DNA of 64,000 nucleotides. Source: an uncultured Bacilli bacterium. GTDB taxonomy: Bacteria; Bacillota_I; Bacilli_A; RF39; UBA660. The position numbers and the translations under genes were made by a program. The notes under the pieces were generated by a model. The model made no database searches. It worked only from the letters and a program-made list of their open reading frames with translations, and had not been told where the DNA came from. This document shows, piece by piece, positions 16,359-24,732 of the stretch. The stretch is taken from the NCBI GenBank assembly GCA_934176955.1, contig CAKPOS010000005.1, positions 31,539 through 95,538 of the forward strand, in the 5' to 3' direction. Numbering within the stretch: position 1 is the first letter of the stretch; each line of letters opens with the position of its first letter.

Positions 16359-18527
16359 ATGAAATTTAAATTTAGAGCAGATGCTAAAGATGTTAAGATA
16401 TTTGTAGGTTTTTGTTTTTTATTATTATATTTTTGTGCTGTTGCTGTTTTGAATGCACATTCTTTAGCTACAGAGGGAGCTTTTTATGGAATTCTTCCTT
16501 TTGAGGCTTTTACTCTTAAATATTTGCCTACAACTTTATGTTTATTCCTTTTAGTTTTAGCAGGGGTTTTCTTTTCGGTTAGTTCTTACTTTTTTGATCG
16601 AGAGAAGGGGGTAGGTTTTACTACAGAAAAGAAAGATAAAGGTTATTCTAGATGGTGTAAAGAAAAAGAAATGAAAGGAACTTTGTATGAAGTTGATCCT
16701 GCTGCTTCTACTTCTGAACATGCAGGAATTGTCGTTATTAATGATGGAAAAAAGATGTGGGTTGATGATGGTGAAGCACATAATTTGATTATTGGTGCTA
16801 CTGGTTCTGGTAAAACACAGAATGTTGTATTTCCGATGATTAAGGTTTTAGCTAAAGCAGGAGAATCGATGGTTTTAACAGATCCTAAGGGAGAATTATT
16901 TGAAAATACTGGGGAGATGCTACGAAAGAAAGGCTATAATATTATTGTTTTAAACTTTCGTGATCCACAAAAAGGTAATGCTTGGAATCCAATGACGCTT
17001 CCTTATGATTTATATCAAGAGGGAAATATGGATAAATCTGTTGAGTTGTTGGATGACTTGGCTTTGAATATTTTGTATGATGAAAAGAATACAGGTGATC
17101 CTTTCTGGGAAAAATCAGGGGCAGATTATTTTTCTGGACTTGCTTTGGGATTGTTTGAAGATGCAACAAAAGAACAGGTTAATTTGAATAGTATGAATTT
17201 GATGTCTAATTTGGGGGAAGAAAGATTTGGTGGACCTAATAATAATTATATTAAAGAGTATTTTAATATGAAGGATCCAGCTCGTCCTGCATATGTTAAT
17301 GCTTCTGGGACGGTTTATGCGCCTGAGGAAACAAAGGGTGGCGTTTTATCTACCTTTAAACAAAAGGTAAAATTATTTTCTTCTCGTGATAATTTGTCAG
17401 AGATGTTATCTTATAGTGATTTTGATATGAAAGATATTGGACGTCAGAAGACAGCTGTATTTATGATTGTTCAAGATGAAAAGAAAACTTTACATCCTTT
17501 GGCAACTATATTTATTAAGCAATGTTATGAAACTTTAATTGATGTTGCTCAAGAGTCTGGTGGACATTTACCATTTAGAACGAATTTTATTTTGGATGAG
17601 TTTGCTAATATGCCACCTTTAAAGGATGTAACAACGATGGTAACTGCTGCTCGTTCTAGACATATTCGTTTTACTTTTATTGTTCAGAACTTTGCTCAGT
17701 TAACTAAAGTATATGGAAAAGAAGATGCTGAGACAATTAAAGGTAACTGTAATATTTTGTATTTGATTAGTAGTGAGTTACAAGCTTTAGAAGAATTGAG
17801 TAAGATGTGTGGTGAAGTGAAGTCTAAGGAAAAGGAAAAGACTTCTTCGACACCACTTGTAACGGTAAGTGATTTACAAAGAATGCCTCAAAATCAGGTA
17901 ATTTGGTTGAGACTTCGTATGATGCCTTTTAAGACTAAAATGACTCCTGATTGGAAAATGAATCAAGAGAATGCTTGGGGAGAGAGTTATGGGAAAGCTA
18001 CTTACCCGGTAAGAGAGAAAAAAGAAGTTCAATTGTTTGATATTAGAGATTTTGTAAAGGCAAAGAAAAAAGAAAAAATGGAAGCAATGATGAATGGTAC
18101 TGATTCTTCTCCTATGGGAGGAATGGGTGCAGGAAATCCATTTGGAGGGATGCCTAATCCTTTTGCTTCTCCTAATCCGTTTTCTGGAATGGGTGGAGGA
18201 GGAAATCCATTTAGTGGGTTAGGAGCACCTTCTAATGCTTCTCTTCCTAAGAGTCCGTTTGGAGAAGAAGGTTTGAATTCTCTTTTGGGAGATAGACCTA
18301 AGCCTAGTGGTGGAGAAGAACCAAGTTTTAATGTTGATGATTTGGTGAAGAAGATTGATGCTAAAATTGCTGAATTGGAAGAAGAAGAAAGAAGAGAGCA
18401 AGAAGAAAATAGACAGAAGGAACAAAAGGTAATTGATGCTGAAATAGAAGATAAAAAAGATAAGAATTTATATGAGGAAGGAACATATAGTGATGACTTC
18501 TTTAATGATTTTTTCTCGGATGATTAA
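16359..18527 (+). CDS. VirD4/TraG-type type IV secretion coupling ATPase
   Basis: Coupling proteins are hexameric ATPases that feed DNA or proteins to a type IV secretion channel. The start at 16359 follows GGAGGGA by six bases. Two membrane helices (about 12-33 and 55-77) precede the ATPase. Walker A is GATGSGKTQ at 146-154; Walker B is FILDEFANMP near 410. The VirD4 motifs TDPKGELF and AWNPM are also clear. The last 140 residues change to a Gly/Pro/Phe/Asn-rich low-complexity stretch and then a Glu-rich coiled segment ending in acidic DDFFNDFFSDD. No relaxase, VirB4 or pilus gene is nearby, so it is either an orphan or works with a system encoded elsewhere. Confidence 0.85.
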   Translation: MKFKFRADAKDVKIFVGFCFLLLYFCAVAVLNAHSLATEGAFYGILPFEAFTLKYLPTTLCLFLLVLAGVFFSVSSYFFDREKGVGFTTEKKDKGYSRWCKEKEMKGTLYEVDPAASTSEHAGIVVINDGKKMWVDDGEAHNLIIGATGSGKTQNVVFPMIKVLAKAGESMVLTDPKGELFENTGEMLRKKGYNIIVLNFRDPQKGNAWNPMTLPYDLYQEGNMDKSVELLDDLALNILYDEKNTGDPFWEKSGADYFSGLALGLFEDATKEQVNLNSMNLMSNLGEERFGGPNNNYIKEYFNMKDPARPAYVNASGTVYAPEETKGGVLSTFKQKVKLFSSRDNLSEMLSYSDFDMKDIGRQKTAVFMIVQDEKKTLHPLATIFIKQCYETLIDVAQESGGHLPFRTNFILDEFANMPPLKDVTTMVTAARSRHIRFTFIVQNFAQLTKVYGKEDAETIKGNCNILYLISSELQALEELSKMCGEVKSKEKEKTSSTPLVTVSDLQRMPQNQVIWLRLRMMPFKTKMTPDWKMNQENAWGESYGKATYPVREKKEVQLFDIRDFVKAKKKEKMEAMMNGTDSSPMGGMGAGNPFGGMPNPFASPNPFSGMGGGGNPFSGLGAPSNASLPKSPFGEEGLNSLLGDRPKPSGGEEPSFNVDDLVKKIDAKIAELEEEERREQEENRQKEQKVIDAEIEDKKDKNLYEEGTYSDDFFNDFFSDD

Positions 18528-18547
18528 TTTTTTTAGATTGTTTTATT

Positions 18548-18570
18548 GGGATGTTTTATCCCTTTTTTTA
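18548..18570 (+). terminator. terminator of the coupling-protein gene
   Basis: GGGAT (18548-18552) pairs with ATCCC (18558-18562), followed by seven T. Confidence 0.75.
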
Positions 18571-18574
18571 TGAA

Positions 18575-18632
18575 AAAAATACTTATCTGTAAGATAAACT
18601 TTATATCAAGATATCTTTTGATAAGTATTTTT
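18575..18632. repeat. AAAATACT-family hairpin between converging genes
   Basis: AAAAATACTTATC (18575-18587) is perfectly complementary to 18620-18632. Inside, AAGATA pairs with TATCTT. It ends one base from the stop codon of the minus-strand gene and carries T-tracts on both strands, so it can terminate that gene. Confidence 0.6.
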
Positions 18633-18633
18633 A

Positions 18634-19308
18634 TTAACTTGTAATTGTAGAAGTGATACCTGTGCCATTTGATGAGGTAAATTGGACTGTTGCTCTATAT
18701 GTTCCTGTATCTGTTTGGGCAACTTCATTTCCGCTGGAATCTAATTGTGCATTAATCCAAACGACAATATAATAAGTAGCTGTATTTCCACTGACACCAC
18801 TCTTTTTTAAGGTAACATTATTAGCAAGGCTTTGTGCAGTTGTTGTATTTGCTGCGTTGGTGGTATTGCTTCCTAGAGTAGATGCATTTGTTGTTTTTCT
18901 CCATTTTAAGTTTGGCATTTTTGTTGAACCAGCAAAAGTGATTGTGCCGTTAACTACTACTTGCGCTGAACTGTTATTGGTAACTGTAATTGTGTATACT
19001 TGGCAAACCATATTTGTGTTTCCATCAACACATCCATAAGTTGATCCCATGGCTGTTGCCAGTGCTGCTTCTTTTTGGGGAACAAGTACACCTGTATTTG
19101 CTTTTGTTGGCAGATTTTTTGTTACGGTTAAGGCTAAACTAGCACTAGCAGCTGTACCAGTAACAGAATTGTTTGTTGCAGGAGCAAGTGCAAAATAAGC
19201 ATATGTTGCGCTTGTTGTACAAATCATTATAGTTAAGATTAGGACAATCATTGTTATAATTTTTTTGGAATCACTGGTTTGATTATTCTCTACATTTGTT
19301 TCATTCAT
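18634..19308 (-). CDS. TasA/camelysin-like secreted protein
   Basis: 224 residues with a long N-terminal hydrophobic signal (about 19-42) ending SATYAYFALAPATNNSV, the usual cleavage and first strand of TasA/camelysin proteins. The mature part is rich in Ala, Thr, Asn and Val, with alternating strands (VYTITVTNNSSAQVVVNGTI), as in fibre-forming or surface-layer subunits of biofilms. Two Cys (YGCVDGNTNMVCQ) may form a disulfide. No signal peptidase gene (sipW-like) is adjacent, unlike the Bacillus tapA-sipW-tasA operon. GGAGGAATATAA precedes the ATG. Its composition is less AT-rich than its surroundings. Confidence 0.7.
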   Translation of the reverse strand: MNETNVENNQTSDSKKIITMIVLILTIMICTTSATYAYFALAPATNNSVTGTAASASLALTVTKNLPTKANTGVLVPQKEAALATAMGSTYGCVDGNTNMVCQVYTITVTNNSSAQVVVNGTITFAGSTKMPNLKWRKTTNASTLGSNTTNAANTTTAQSLANNVTLKKSGVSGNTATYYIVVWINAQLDSSGNEVAQTDTGTYRATVQFTSSNGTGITSTITS

Positions 19309-19408
19309 TTATATTCCTCCATATCTTATCTTGATATCATTATAACAATAATCTTAAAATATGACAAGATTGTTTAGAATTATTTTGAAGGAAAAGGATA
19401 AAAAAGTG

Positions 19409-19437
19409 TTGTCAAAAGTTTTTTTTATTGGTATAAT
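19409..19437 (+). promoter_or_regulatory. sigma-A promoter for rpmE
   Basis: TTGTCA (19409-19414), 17-base spacer, TATAAT (19432-19437): close to consensus, fitting a ribosomal protein gene. Confidence 0.75.
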
Positions 19438-19460
19438 ATAGAGCGTAATTTATATTATCT

Positions 19461-19474
19461 ATGACTTTTGTCAT
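19461..19474 (+). promoter_or_regulatory. small stem-loop in the rpmE leader
   Basis: ATGAC pairs with GTCAT around TTTT, just ahead of the Shine-Dalgarno GGGAGAG. A possible site for L31 autoregulation; leaders of this kind are known for L31 in Gram-positive bacteria, but I cannot match this one to a family. Confidence 0.35.
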
Positions 19475-19494
19475 GGCGAAGGGAGAGAGAAAGT

Positions 19495-19707
19495 ATGAAG
19501 AAGAATATTCATCCAAATTATGTAGAAGCAACTGTTACTTGTGCTTGTGGAAATACTTTTAAGACTATGTCTACTAAGGATAAGATTCATGTTGAGGTAT
19601 GTTCTATGTGTCATCCTTTTTATACTGGTAAGCAAAATTTAACTAGTAAGAAGGGACAAGTAGAGAAGTTTAATAAAAAATATGGATTTACTCAAGAAAC
19701 TAAATAA
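19495..19707 (+). CDS. rpmE: 50S ribosomal protein L31
   Basis: L31 sits at the central protuberance of the large ribosomal subunit and bridges to the small subunit. The protein has 70 residues from the ATG at 19495, chosen because GGGAGAG lies just upstream. It begins MKKNIHPNY and carries the zinc-binding pattern CACG and CSMC, so this is the zinc-containing form. It ends with the usual basic [12 protein letters not shown] strong promoter precedes it and a terminator follows at once. Confidence 0.92.
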   Translation: MKKNIHPNYVEATVTCACGNTFKTMSTKDKIHVEVCSMCHPFYTGKQNLTSKKGQVEKFNKKYGFTQETK

Positions 19708-19722
19708 AGGTTTCTTTTTTTT
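19695..19722 (+). terminator. rpmE terminator
   Basis: GAAAC pairs with GTTTC across the stop codon, followed by eight T. Confidence 0.7.
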
Positions 19723-19732
19723 GTTAACTTTA

Positions 19733-19761
19733 TTGTTGGTAGTATAAAGTTATGTTATAAT
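19733..19761 (+). promoter_or_regulatory. sigma-A promoter for rpiB
   Basis: TTGTTG (19733-19738), 17-base spacer, TATAAT (19756-19761), 28 bases before the start codon. Confidence 0.55.
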
Positions 19762-19789
19762 TTGAATAGTAAGAAAGGAAGGGTTTTAT

Positions 19790-20233
19790 ATGAAAGTTGG
19801 AATTGCTAGTGATCATAGAGGTGTTTATTTAAAGACGGAGTTAGTAGAATATTTAGAGCATAGTGGTTATGAGGTTATAAATTATGGTACTGATACTATG
19901 GAGTCTGTTGATTTTCCTAAATATGCGTTTAAGTTGGGAGAGGCAATTACTAAGAAGAAAGTAGATGTAGGAATTGCAATTTGTGGAACTGGTATAGGAA
20001 TGAGTATTGCTTTAAATAAAGTTAAGGGTGTTTATTGTGCTAAGATTAGTAATATTAGTGAGGCTGTTTTATGTCGTAGTCATAATGATGCTAATGCTAT
20101 TGCTATTAGTGCAGATACTGATGAGGAGCAAGCTAAGAGTATGATAGATAAATTTTTAACAACAGCTTTTTCTAATGTAGATAAATATGTAAGAAGAAAT
20201 CAAATGATTAAGGATAGAGAAAATAATGGTTAA
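19790..20233 (+). CDS. rpiB: ribose-5-phosphate isomerase B
   Basis: RpiB interconverts ribose 5-phosphate and ribulose 5-phosphate in the pentose phosphate pathway. All family marks are in place over 147 residues: IASDHRG at the N-terminus, the YGTDTMESVDFP segment, CGTGIGMSIALNK with catalytic Cys65, and SHNDANAIAISAD. It is followed with an eight-base overlap by the DUF1146 gene, so at least these two are translated together. With rpe at the far end of the window it completes the non-oxidative interconversions. Confidence 0.9.
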   Translation: MKVGIASDHRGVYLKTELVEYLEHSGYEVINYGTDTMESVDFPKYAFKLGEAITKKKVDVGIAICGTGIGMSIALNKVKGVYCAKISNISEAVLCRSHNDANAIAISADTDEEQAKSMIDKFLTTAFSNVDKYVRRNQMIKDRENNG

Positions 20234-20420
20234 GTTATTACTATATTTATTTATTATTCCGTTAGTTGTTTATGCGATGGATAGTGTAAATATTAATGGG
20301 ATATTTAAGAAGGGGCAGAGTAATTATTATCAGGCTAGGGTAATGTATATATTTTTAGTAATGGCATTATCTTATGATATTGTTCAGTTTATTAATGATT
20401 TTTTAGGAGTATTTCGTTAA
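20226..20420 (+). CDS. DUF1146 (YwzB-type) small membrane protein
   Basis: 64 residues with two membrane helices (about 2-18 and 41-60). The sequence YLFIIPLVVYAMDSVNINGI and the spacing before a second helix match the DUF1146/YwzB family. In Bacillus this gene lies beside spoIID and the ATP synthase end, and here too it directly precedes spoIID. Its role is not known. The start overlaps the rpiB stop; the stop is 12 bases from spoIID. Confidence 0.75.
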   Translation: MVKLLLYLFIIPLVVYAMDSVNINGIFKKGQSNYYQARVMYIFLVMALSYDIVQFINDFLGVFR

Positions 20421-20432
20421 AGCGAGGGATTT

Positions 20433-21350
20433 ATGAAAAGGTTAATCATTGTCACAGCAGTAATTGTAGGTATTCCTTTTTTTGTGGTTCATTTTTTGAA
20501 TGTTCCTGAAAAGAATTATAAGGAGATAGAGTTAAAATACTTATCGAATATTTTTGTTCGTGTAAAGAGGAGTAATGGAAATATAGAAAGTATTCCTTTA
20601 GAGGAGTATGTTGTTGGAGTTGTTGCTGGGGAGATGCCGGTTAGTTTTGAGTTAGAAGCGTTAAAGGCTCAAAGTGTTGCTAGTCGAAGTTATGTGATGA
20701 GAAGACTTGGTGGTAATGGGGATTATGATGTTACGGATACGGTTAGTAATCAGGTTTATTTAGATGATAATGAGTTAAAAGAAAAGTGGAAGGATAAGTA
20801 TTCTCAGTATATTAGTAAGGTAAGGCAAGCTGTGAATGAAACATCGATGGAGTGTTTGGAATATAATGGAGAGATTATTGATGCGATGTTTTTTTCGACA
20901 AGTAATGGTTATACAGAGGATTCTGGTAATTTTTTTTCGAAGAGTTTACCGTATCTTAAGAGTGTTGAATCTAGTTGGGATCAGGAAGTATCTAGTGTTT
21001 TTCAAGATAGTAAGAATATTAGTTTACAAGAGTTTTATGAAAAATTGGGACTTTCTTATTCTAAAGAGTTAAAAATTGAGAATGTGAATCGGAGTAGTAG
21101 TAATCGTGTTACTTCTTTAACGATTAATGGGACTGTATTTAGTGGGAAAGATGTTTATTATAAGCTTGGTTTACGGTCTAGTGATTTTTCTTTTGAACAA
21201 TTGGGGAGTAATGTTATTGTTTCTACAAAAGGATATGGACATGGTGTAGGGATGAGTCAATATGGTGCTTTAGGAATGGCAAAGAAGGGATATTCTTATC
21301 GAAGGATACTTAGTCATTATTATGTGGGGACGACTTTGGTTAAAAAATAA
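20433..21350 (+). CDS. spoIID: stage II sporulation protein D, peptidoglycan lytic enzyme
   Basis: SpoIID is a membrane-bound lytic transglycosylase that remodels peptidoglycan during engulfment of the forespore. The 305 residues have an N-terminal anchor (3-22), then the defining segment IPLEEYVVGVVAGEMP (about 53-68) with the catalytic Glu in AGEMP, followed by EALKAQSVASRSYV. The C-terminal motif GYGHGVGMSQYGALGMA is intact. With spoIIQ and spoIIID downstream it forms the standard sporulation block. No SigE promoter could be assigned with confidence. Confidence 0.92.
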   Translation: MKRLIIVTAVIVGIPFFVVHFLNVPEKNYKEIELKYLSNIFVRVKRSNGNIESIPLEEYVVGVVAGEMPVSFELEALKAQSVASRSYVMRRLGGNGDYDVTDTVSNQVYLDDNELKEKWKDKYSQYISKVRQAVNETSMECLEYNGEIIDAMFFSTSNGYTEDSGNFFSKSLPYLKSVESSWDQEVSSVFQDSKNISLQEFYEKLGLSYSKELKIENVNRSSSNRVTSLTINGTVFSGKDVYYKLGLRSSDFSFEQLGSNVIVSTKGYGHGVGMSQYGALGMAKKGYSYRRILSHYYVGTTLVKK

Positions 21351-21359
21351 ATTTTTATG

Positions 21360-21390
21360 AAAAGTACTGATTTAGTATTTTTCCTTTTTT
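21360..21390 (+). terminator. compact AAAATACT-family terminator after spoIID
   Basis: AAAAGTACT (21360-21368) pairs with AGTATTTTT (21374-21382), then a T-rich tract. Confidence 0.65.
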
Positions 21391-21449
21391 TTCTTTAAAA
21401 AATGTATATTTTTTTTTGCTTTGTTCATACTTAGAGTAGAGGTGAAAAA

Positions 21450-22100
21450 ATGAAAAGGAGAAAATTAAAATCATTTGTTGTGCCAGTTATGTATGTTTTT
21501 TCTATTGCTATGTTGCTTGGAAGTATTTATTGTGTTGAAAGGATAGTTAATCATCAGTTTTTTCAAAAGAGGGATGTTGATGTTGTAGAGGAAGTGAATC
21601 AGGAAGATGATGTGAATTATAGTAATGAGGTTCCGACGATTAATACTGAGCCTAGGATTAGTCGACCTTATAATAATGGAGGGGTAAAGATTGTAAAGAA
21701 TTACTATGATTATCAGGCGGATAATAGTAGTCAAGAGAATTCTATTATTTATTATGGAAATACTTATATGCAAAATTCTGGTGTTGATTATGGTATGGAT
21801 ACTGAATTTGAAGTAGTAAGTATTCTAGATGGTACTGTAATGGAAGTTAATGATGATGAGATTATGGGAAAGACTGTAAAGATTAGGCATTCTAATGATT
21901 TAGTTAGTGTTTATCAAAGTTTAAGTGAGGTTAATGTAAAAGCTAATGATACAATAACTCAAGGAACGATTATTGGGAAAAGTGGTAAGTCTAATGTTAG
22001 TGCTGATTTAGGAAATCATTTGCATTTTGAATTGTATTATCAAGGTGGTGTGATTAATCCTGAGAATTGTTATGATAAATTACCTGGTGAATTAAAATAG
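21450..22100 (+). CDS. spoIIQ: stage II sporulation protein Q, LytM-type forespore protein
   Basis: SpoIIQ spans the forespore membrane and joins SpoIIIAH from the mother cell, forming the channel that connects the two compartments. 216 residues: one N-terminal helix (about 9-28), a linker, and a degenerate M23/LytM domain (about 90-205). The second half keeps HLHFELYYQGG, but the first zinc motif reads NSGVDYGMD, so the first metal His is missing, as is known for Bacillus SpoIIQ. It is therefore likely structural rather than hydrolytic. Its position between spoIID and spoIIID is the classic one. Confidence 0.85.
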   Translation: MKRRKLKSFVVPVMYVFSIAMLLGSIYCVERIVNHQFFQKRDVDVVEEVNQEDDVNYSNEVPTINTEPRISRPYNNGGVKIVKNYYDYQADNSSQENSIIYYGNTYMQNSGVDYGMDTEFEVVSILDGTVMEVNDDEIMGKTVKIRHSNDLVSVYQSLSEVNVKANDTITQGTIIGKSGKSNVSADLGNHLHFELYYQGGVINPENCYDKLPGELK

Positions 22101-22126
22101 TGGTATGATATGCCACTTTTTTTCAT
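22098..22126 (+). terminator. spoIIQ terminator
   Basis: AGTGGTAT pairs with ATGCCACT around GAT, followed by seven T. Confidence 0.7.
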
Positions 22127-22148
22127 AAATAATATTATGGGAGGAATT

Positions 22149-22406
22149 ATGAATAAAAGACTTGTATCGAGAGTGATTGATGAGGGAAACTATATTATTA
22201 AAACAGGGAATACGGTAAGAGAGATGGCAAAGGTTTTTCAGGTTAGTAAAAGTACAATTCATAAGGATTTAAGGGAAAGGCTTTTAGAAATAGATGTTGA
22301 TTTATATCAGAAAGTGTCAAGTGTTTTACAATATCATACAGATATTCGGCATATTAGAGGAGGAGAGTCAACGAGGCGTAAATATTTGGAAAAAAATGCA
22401 AATTAA
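22149..22406 (+). CDS. spoIIID: sporulation transcription factor SpoIIID
   Basis: SpoIIID is a small DNA-binding regulator that switches mother-cell genes during sporulation. 85 residues from ATG 22149, chosen for the GGGAGGA site just upstream. The helix-turn-helix TVREMAKVFQVSKSTIHKDL and the conserved DEGNYII, LRERL and RHIRGGESTRRKY segments are all present. mreB follows, the same order as spoIIID-mbl in Bacillus. Confidence 0.92.
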   Translation: MNKRLVSRVIDEGNYIIKTGNTVREMAKVFQVSKSTIHKDLRERLLEIDVDLYQKVSSVLQYHTDIRHIRGGESTRRKYLEKNAN

Positions 22407-22460
22407 TAGTATTCAAAAAAGCTAATCTGTGTTAAAATATTGTTTAGGATGGTGATAGAA

Positions 22461-23456
22461 ATGTTTAATAAAGACATTGGAATAGACTTGGGGACAGCAA
22501 ATGTACTGATTTATATTAAGGGACAAGGTATTGTATTGAATGAGCCTAGTGTTGTTGCAATTGATTTGGATACAAAGAAACCTTTGGCAGTTGGAACAGA
22601 AGCTCGTGAGATGTTGGGAAGAACGCCTGGTCAAGTAACCGCAATTCGTCCGATGAAAGATGGGGTTATTGCTGATTTTGAAACTACTGAAGTTATGCTT
22701 AATTATTTTATTAAGAAAGTAAATGGTAAAAGTTTCTTTTCCCGTCCTAGAATTTTAATTTGTTGTCCGTCTAATATCACTCAAGTAGAAAAAAATGCGA
22801 TTGTGGAAGCTGCGGAGAGAACTGGTGCTAAGAGGGTATTTTTGGAAGAAGAGCCTAAGGTAGCAGCAATTGGAGCAGGTATGGATATTTCTAAACCTAG
22901 TGGTAATATGGTTATTGATATTGGTGGTGGTACTACTGATATTGCTGTTTTATCTCTTGGTGGAATTGTAAATAGTGCATCTATTCGTATTGCTGGGAAT
23001 GCTTTTGATAGTGACATTGTAAAATATATTAAGGATAAATATAAGTTGCTTGTTGGGGATAGAACTGCTGAGGATATTAAGATAACAATTGGTACTGTTT
23101 TTCCTGGGTCTAGGAATGAAAAAATGGAAGTTCGTGGTAGGGATTTGGTAACTGGTTTACCTCATTCGATTACGATTACTAGTGATGAAGTAGAAGAAGC
23201 ATTAAGAGAGAGTATTTATACGATAGTTCATGCAGCAAAGGGAATTTTGGAGCAAACGCCTCCAGAGTTATCTGCTGATATTATTGACAAAGGTATTGTT
23301 TTAACAGGTGGTGGAAGTATGATTGATGGTTTTAGCCAATTATTATCTCAAGAGTTAAAAGTACCAGTATTTATTGCAGAAAGTCCGTTAACTTGTGTTG
23401 CAGAAGGAACTGGAGTATTACTAGACAATATTCATTTAATTAATGGAAGATTATAA
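22461..23456 (+). CDS. mreB: rod-shape determining actin MreB/Mbl
   Basis: MreB filaments guide side-wall peptidoglycan synthesis in rod-shaped cells. From ATG 22461 (GGATGGTGAT upstream) the protein is 331 residues. It shows the actin-type phosphate loops [14 protein letters not shown] and [13 protein letters not shown], the adenosine loop [13 protein letters not shown], and [14 protein letters not shown]. Position after spoIIID suggests the Mbl branch. Its presence indicates rod shape and a real wall. Confidence 0.92.
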   Translation: MFNKDIGIDLGTANVLIYIKGQGIVLNEPSVVAIDLDTKKPLAVGTEAREMLGRTPGQVTAIRPMKDGVIADFETTEVMLNYFIKKVNGKSFFSRPRILICCPSNITQVEKNAIVEAAERTGAKRVFLEEEPKVAAIGAGMDISKPSGNMVIDIGGGTTDIAVLSLGGIVNSASIRIAGNAFDSDIVKYIKDKYKLLVGDRTAEDIKITIGTVFPGSRNEKMEVRGRDLVTGLPHSITITSDEVEEALRESIYTIVHAAKGILEQTPPELSADIIDKGIVLTGGGSMIDGFSQLLSQELKVPVFIAESPLTCVAEGTGVLLDNIHLINGRL

Positions 23457-23461
23457 AGATA

Positions 23462-23492
23462 AGTAATCTAGTAGATTGCTTTTTCTTTTTAT
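23462..23492 (+). terminator. mreB terminator
   Basis: AGTAATCTA pairs with TAGATTGCT (one G-U pair), followed by a T-rich tract. Confidence 0.6.
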
Positions 23493-23515
23493 TTAGAAGT
23501 AGAGGAGGAATGCTT

Positions 23516-24694
23516 ATGCATGAGATTAAATGTCCAAATTGTGGGACTGTTTTTCAAATTGATGAGATGGATTATCAAAATGTAGTGAAGCAAATTCGTG
23601 ATCAAGAATTTGAAAAAGAAATTTCTGAAAGAGAAAAACAATATAAGATTGAAAAGGAAAGTGCTGTTGAATTAGCAAAAAGTAAGATAGAGAAAGAATA
23701 TCAAGAAAGGGTTACAGAACAAAAGTTAGCGATTGTTGAATTAAAGAATAAACTTGTTCTTCAAGATAAGGAAAGTACTTTAACTATTCAAGAGGCTTTA
23801 TCCAAAAAAGAGAGTGAGATCAGTACTTTAAGTAATCAATTAGAACTTCTTAAAAATGATTTTTTGTTAAAAGAAAAAAATATGAAGGAAACTTATGAGG
23901 AAAAGCTTAAGGATAGAGAGGAACAGATTTCTTATTATCGTGATTTTAAGGCAAAACAGTCGACAAAGATGATTGGTGAGTCTTTGGAGGTTCATTGTAG
24001 TAATGAGTTTAATAAGTTAAGACCTTTGTTTTCTAATGCTTATTTTGAAAAAGATAATGATGCTAGGTCTGGTTCCAAGGGAGATTTTATTTATCGTGAT
24101 TATGATGATGAGGGAATGGAATTTGTTTCGGTTATGTTTGAAATGAAGAATGAAGCAGATATGACAGCTACTAAGCATAAGAATGAAGATTTTTTTAAGG
24201 AATTAGATAAGGATAGGCGTGAAAAAAAGTGTGAATATGCTGTGTTGGTTTCTTTGTTAGAGATTGATAATGATTATTATAATGAAGGAATTGTTGATGT
24301 TAGCCATAAATATGAAAAGATGTATGTGATAAGGCCTCAATTTTTTATTCCTTTGATTACTTTAATTAGGGGAATGGCGATGAATTCTTTAAAATATAAA
24401 AAAGAACTTTTAATGATTCAAAATCAAAATATTGATATTTCTCATTTTGAGGATAATCTTAATACATTTAAGGAAGGATTTGCAAGAAACTATCGTCTTG
24501 CTAGTGATAAGTTTAAGAAAGCTATTGATGAGATTGATAAGACAATTGATCATTTACAAAAGACAAAAGAAGCTTTGCTTTCTAGTGAGAATAATTTGCG
24601 ACTAGCGAATAATAAGGCTGATGATTTGACTATTCAAAGGCTTACTAAGGGAAATGAGACAATGAAAAAATTGTTTTCTGAAACAAAAAAGTAA
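23516..24694 (+). CDS. DUF2130 coiled-coil protein with zinc-ribbon-like N-terminus
   Basis: Start placed at ATG 23516, eight bases after AGAGGAGG. The 392 residues begin with a CPNCGTVF knuckle, then a long coiled coil (about 20-145) of Glu/Lys-rich heptads. The DUF2130 core follows at about 150-285, with [30 protein letters not shown] and [19 protein letters not shown]. The core looks like a PD-(D/E)XK nuclease-type fold, with the D-G-K and E-M-K residues at the right spacing; this is an inference. A second coiled coil closes the protein. Function is not established for the family. Confidence 0.75.
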   Translation: MHEIKCPNCGTVFQIDEMDYQNVVKQIRDQEFEKEISEREKQYKIEKESAVELAKSKIEKEYQERVTEQKLAIVELKNKLVLQDKESTLTIQEALSKKESEISTLSNQLELLKNDFLLKEKNMKETYEEKLKDREEQISYYRDFKAKQSTKMIGESLEVHCSNEFNKLRPLFSNAYFEKDNDARSGSKGDFIYRDYDDEGMEFVSVMFEMKNEADMTATKHKNEDFFKELDKDRREKKCEYAVLVSLLEIDNDYYNEGIVDVSHKYEKMYVIRPQFFIPLITLIRGMAMNSLKYKKELLMIQNQNIDISHFEDNLNTFKEGFARNYRLASDKFKKAIDEIDKTIDHLQKTKEALLSSENNLRLANNKADDLTIQRLTKGNETMKKLFSETKK

Positions 24695-24732
24695 ATAGAT
24701 TATTCTTGAAAGAGTTTTCTATTTACTTTTTC
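24686..24732. terminator. bidirectional terminator between converging genes
   Basis: AAAAAGTAAATAGA (from 24686) is complementary to TCTATTTACTTTTT (from 24718), with T-tracts on both strands. It overlaps the ends of both coding regions. Confidence 0.65.
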
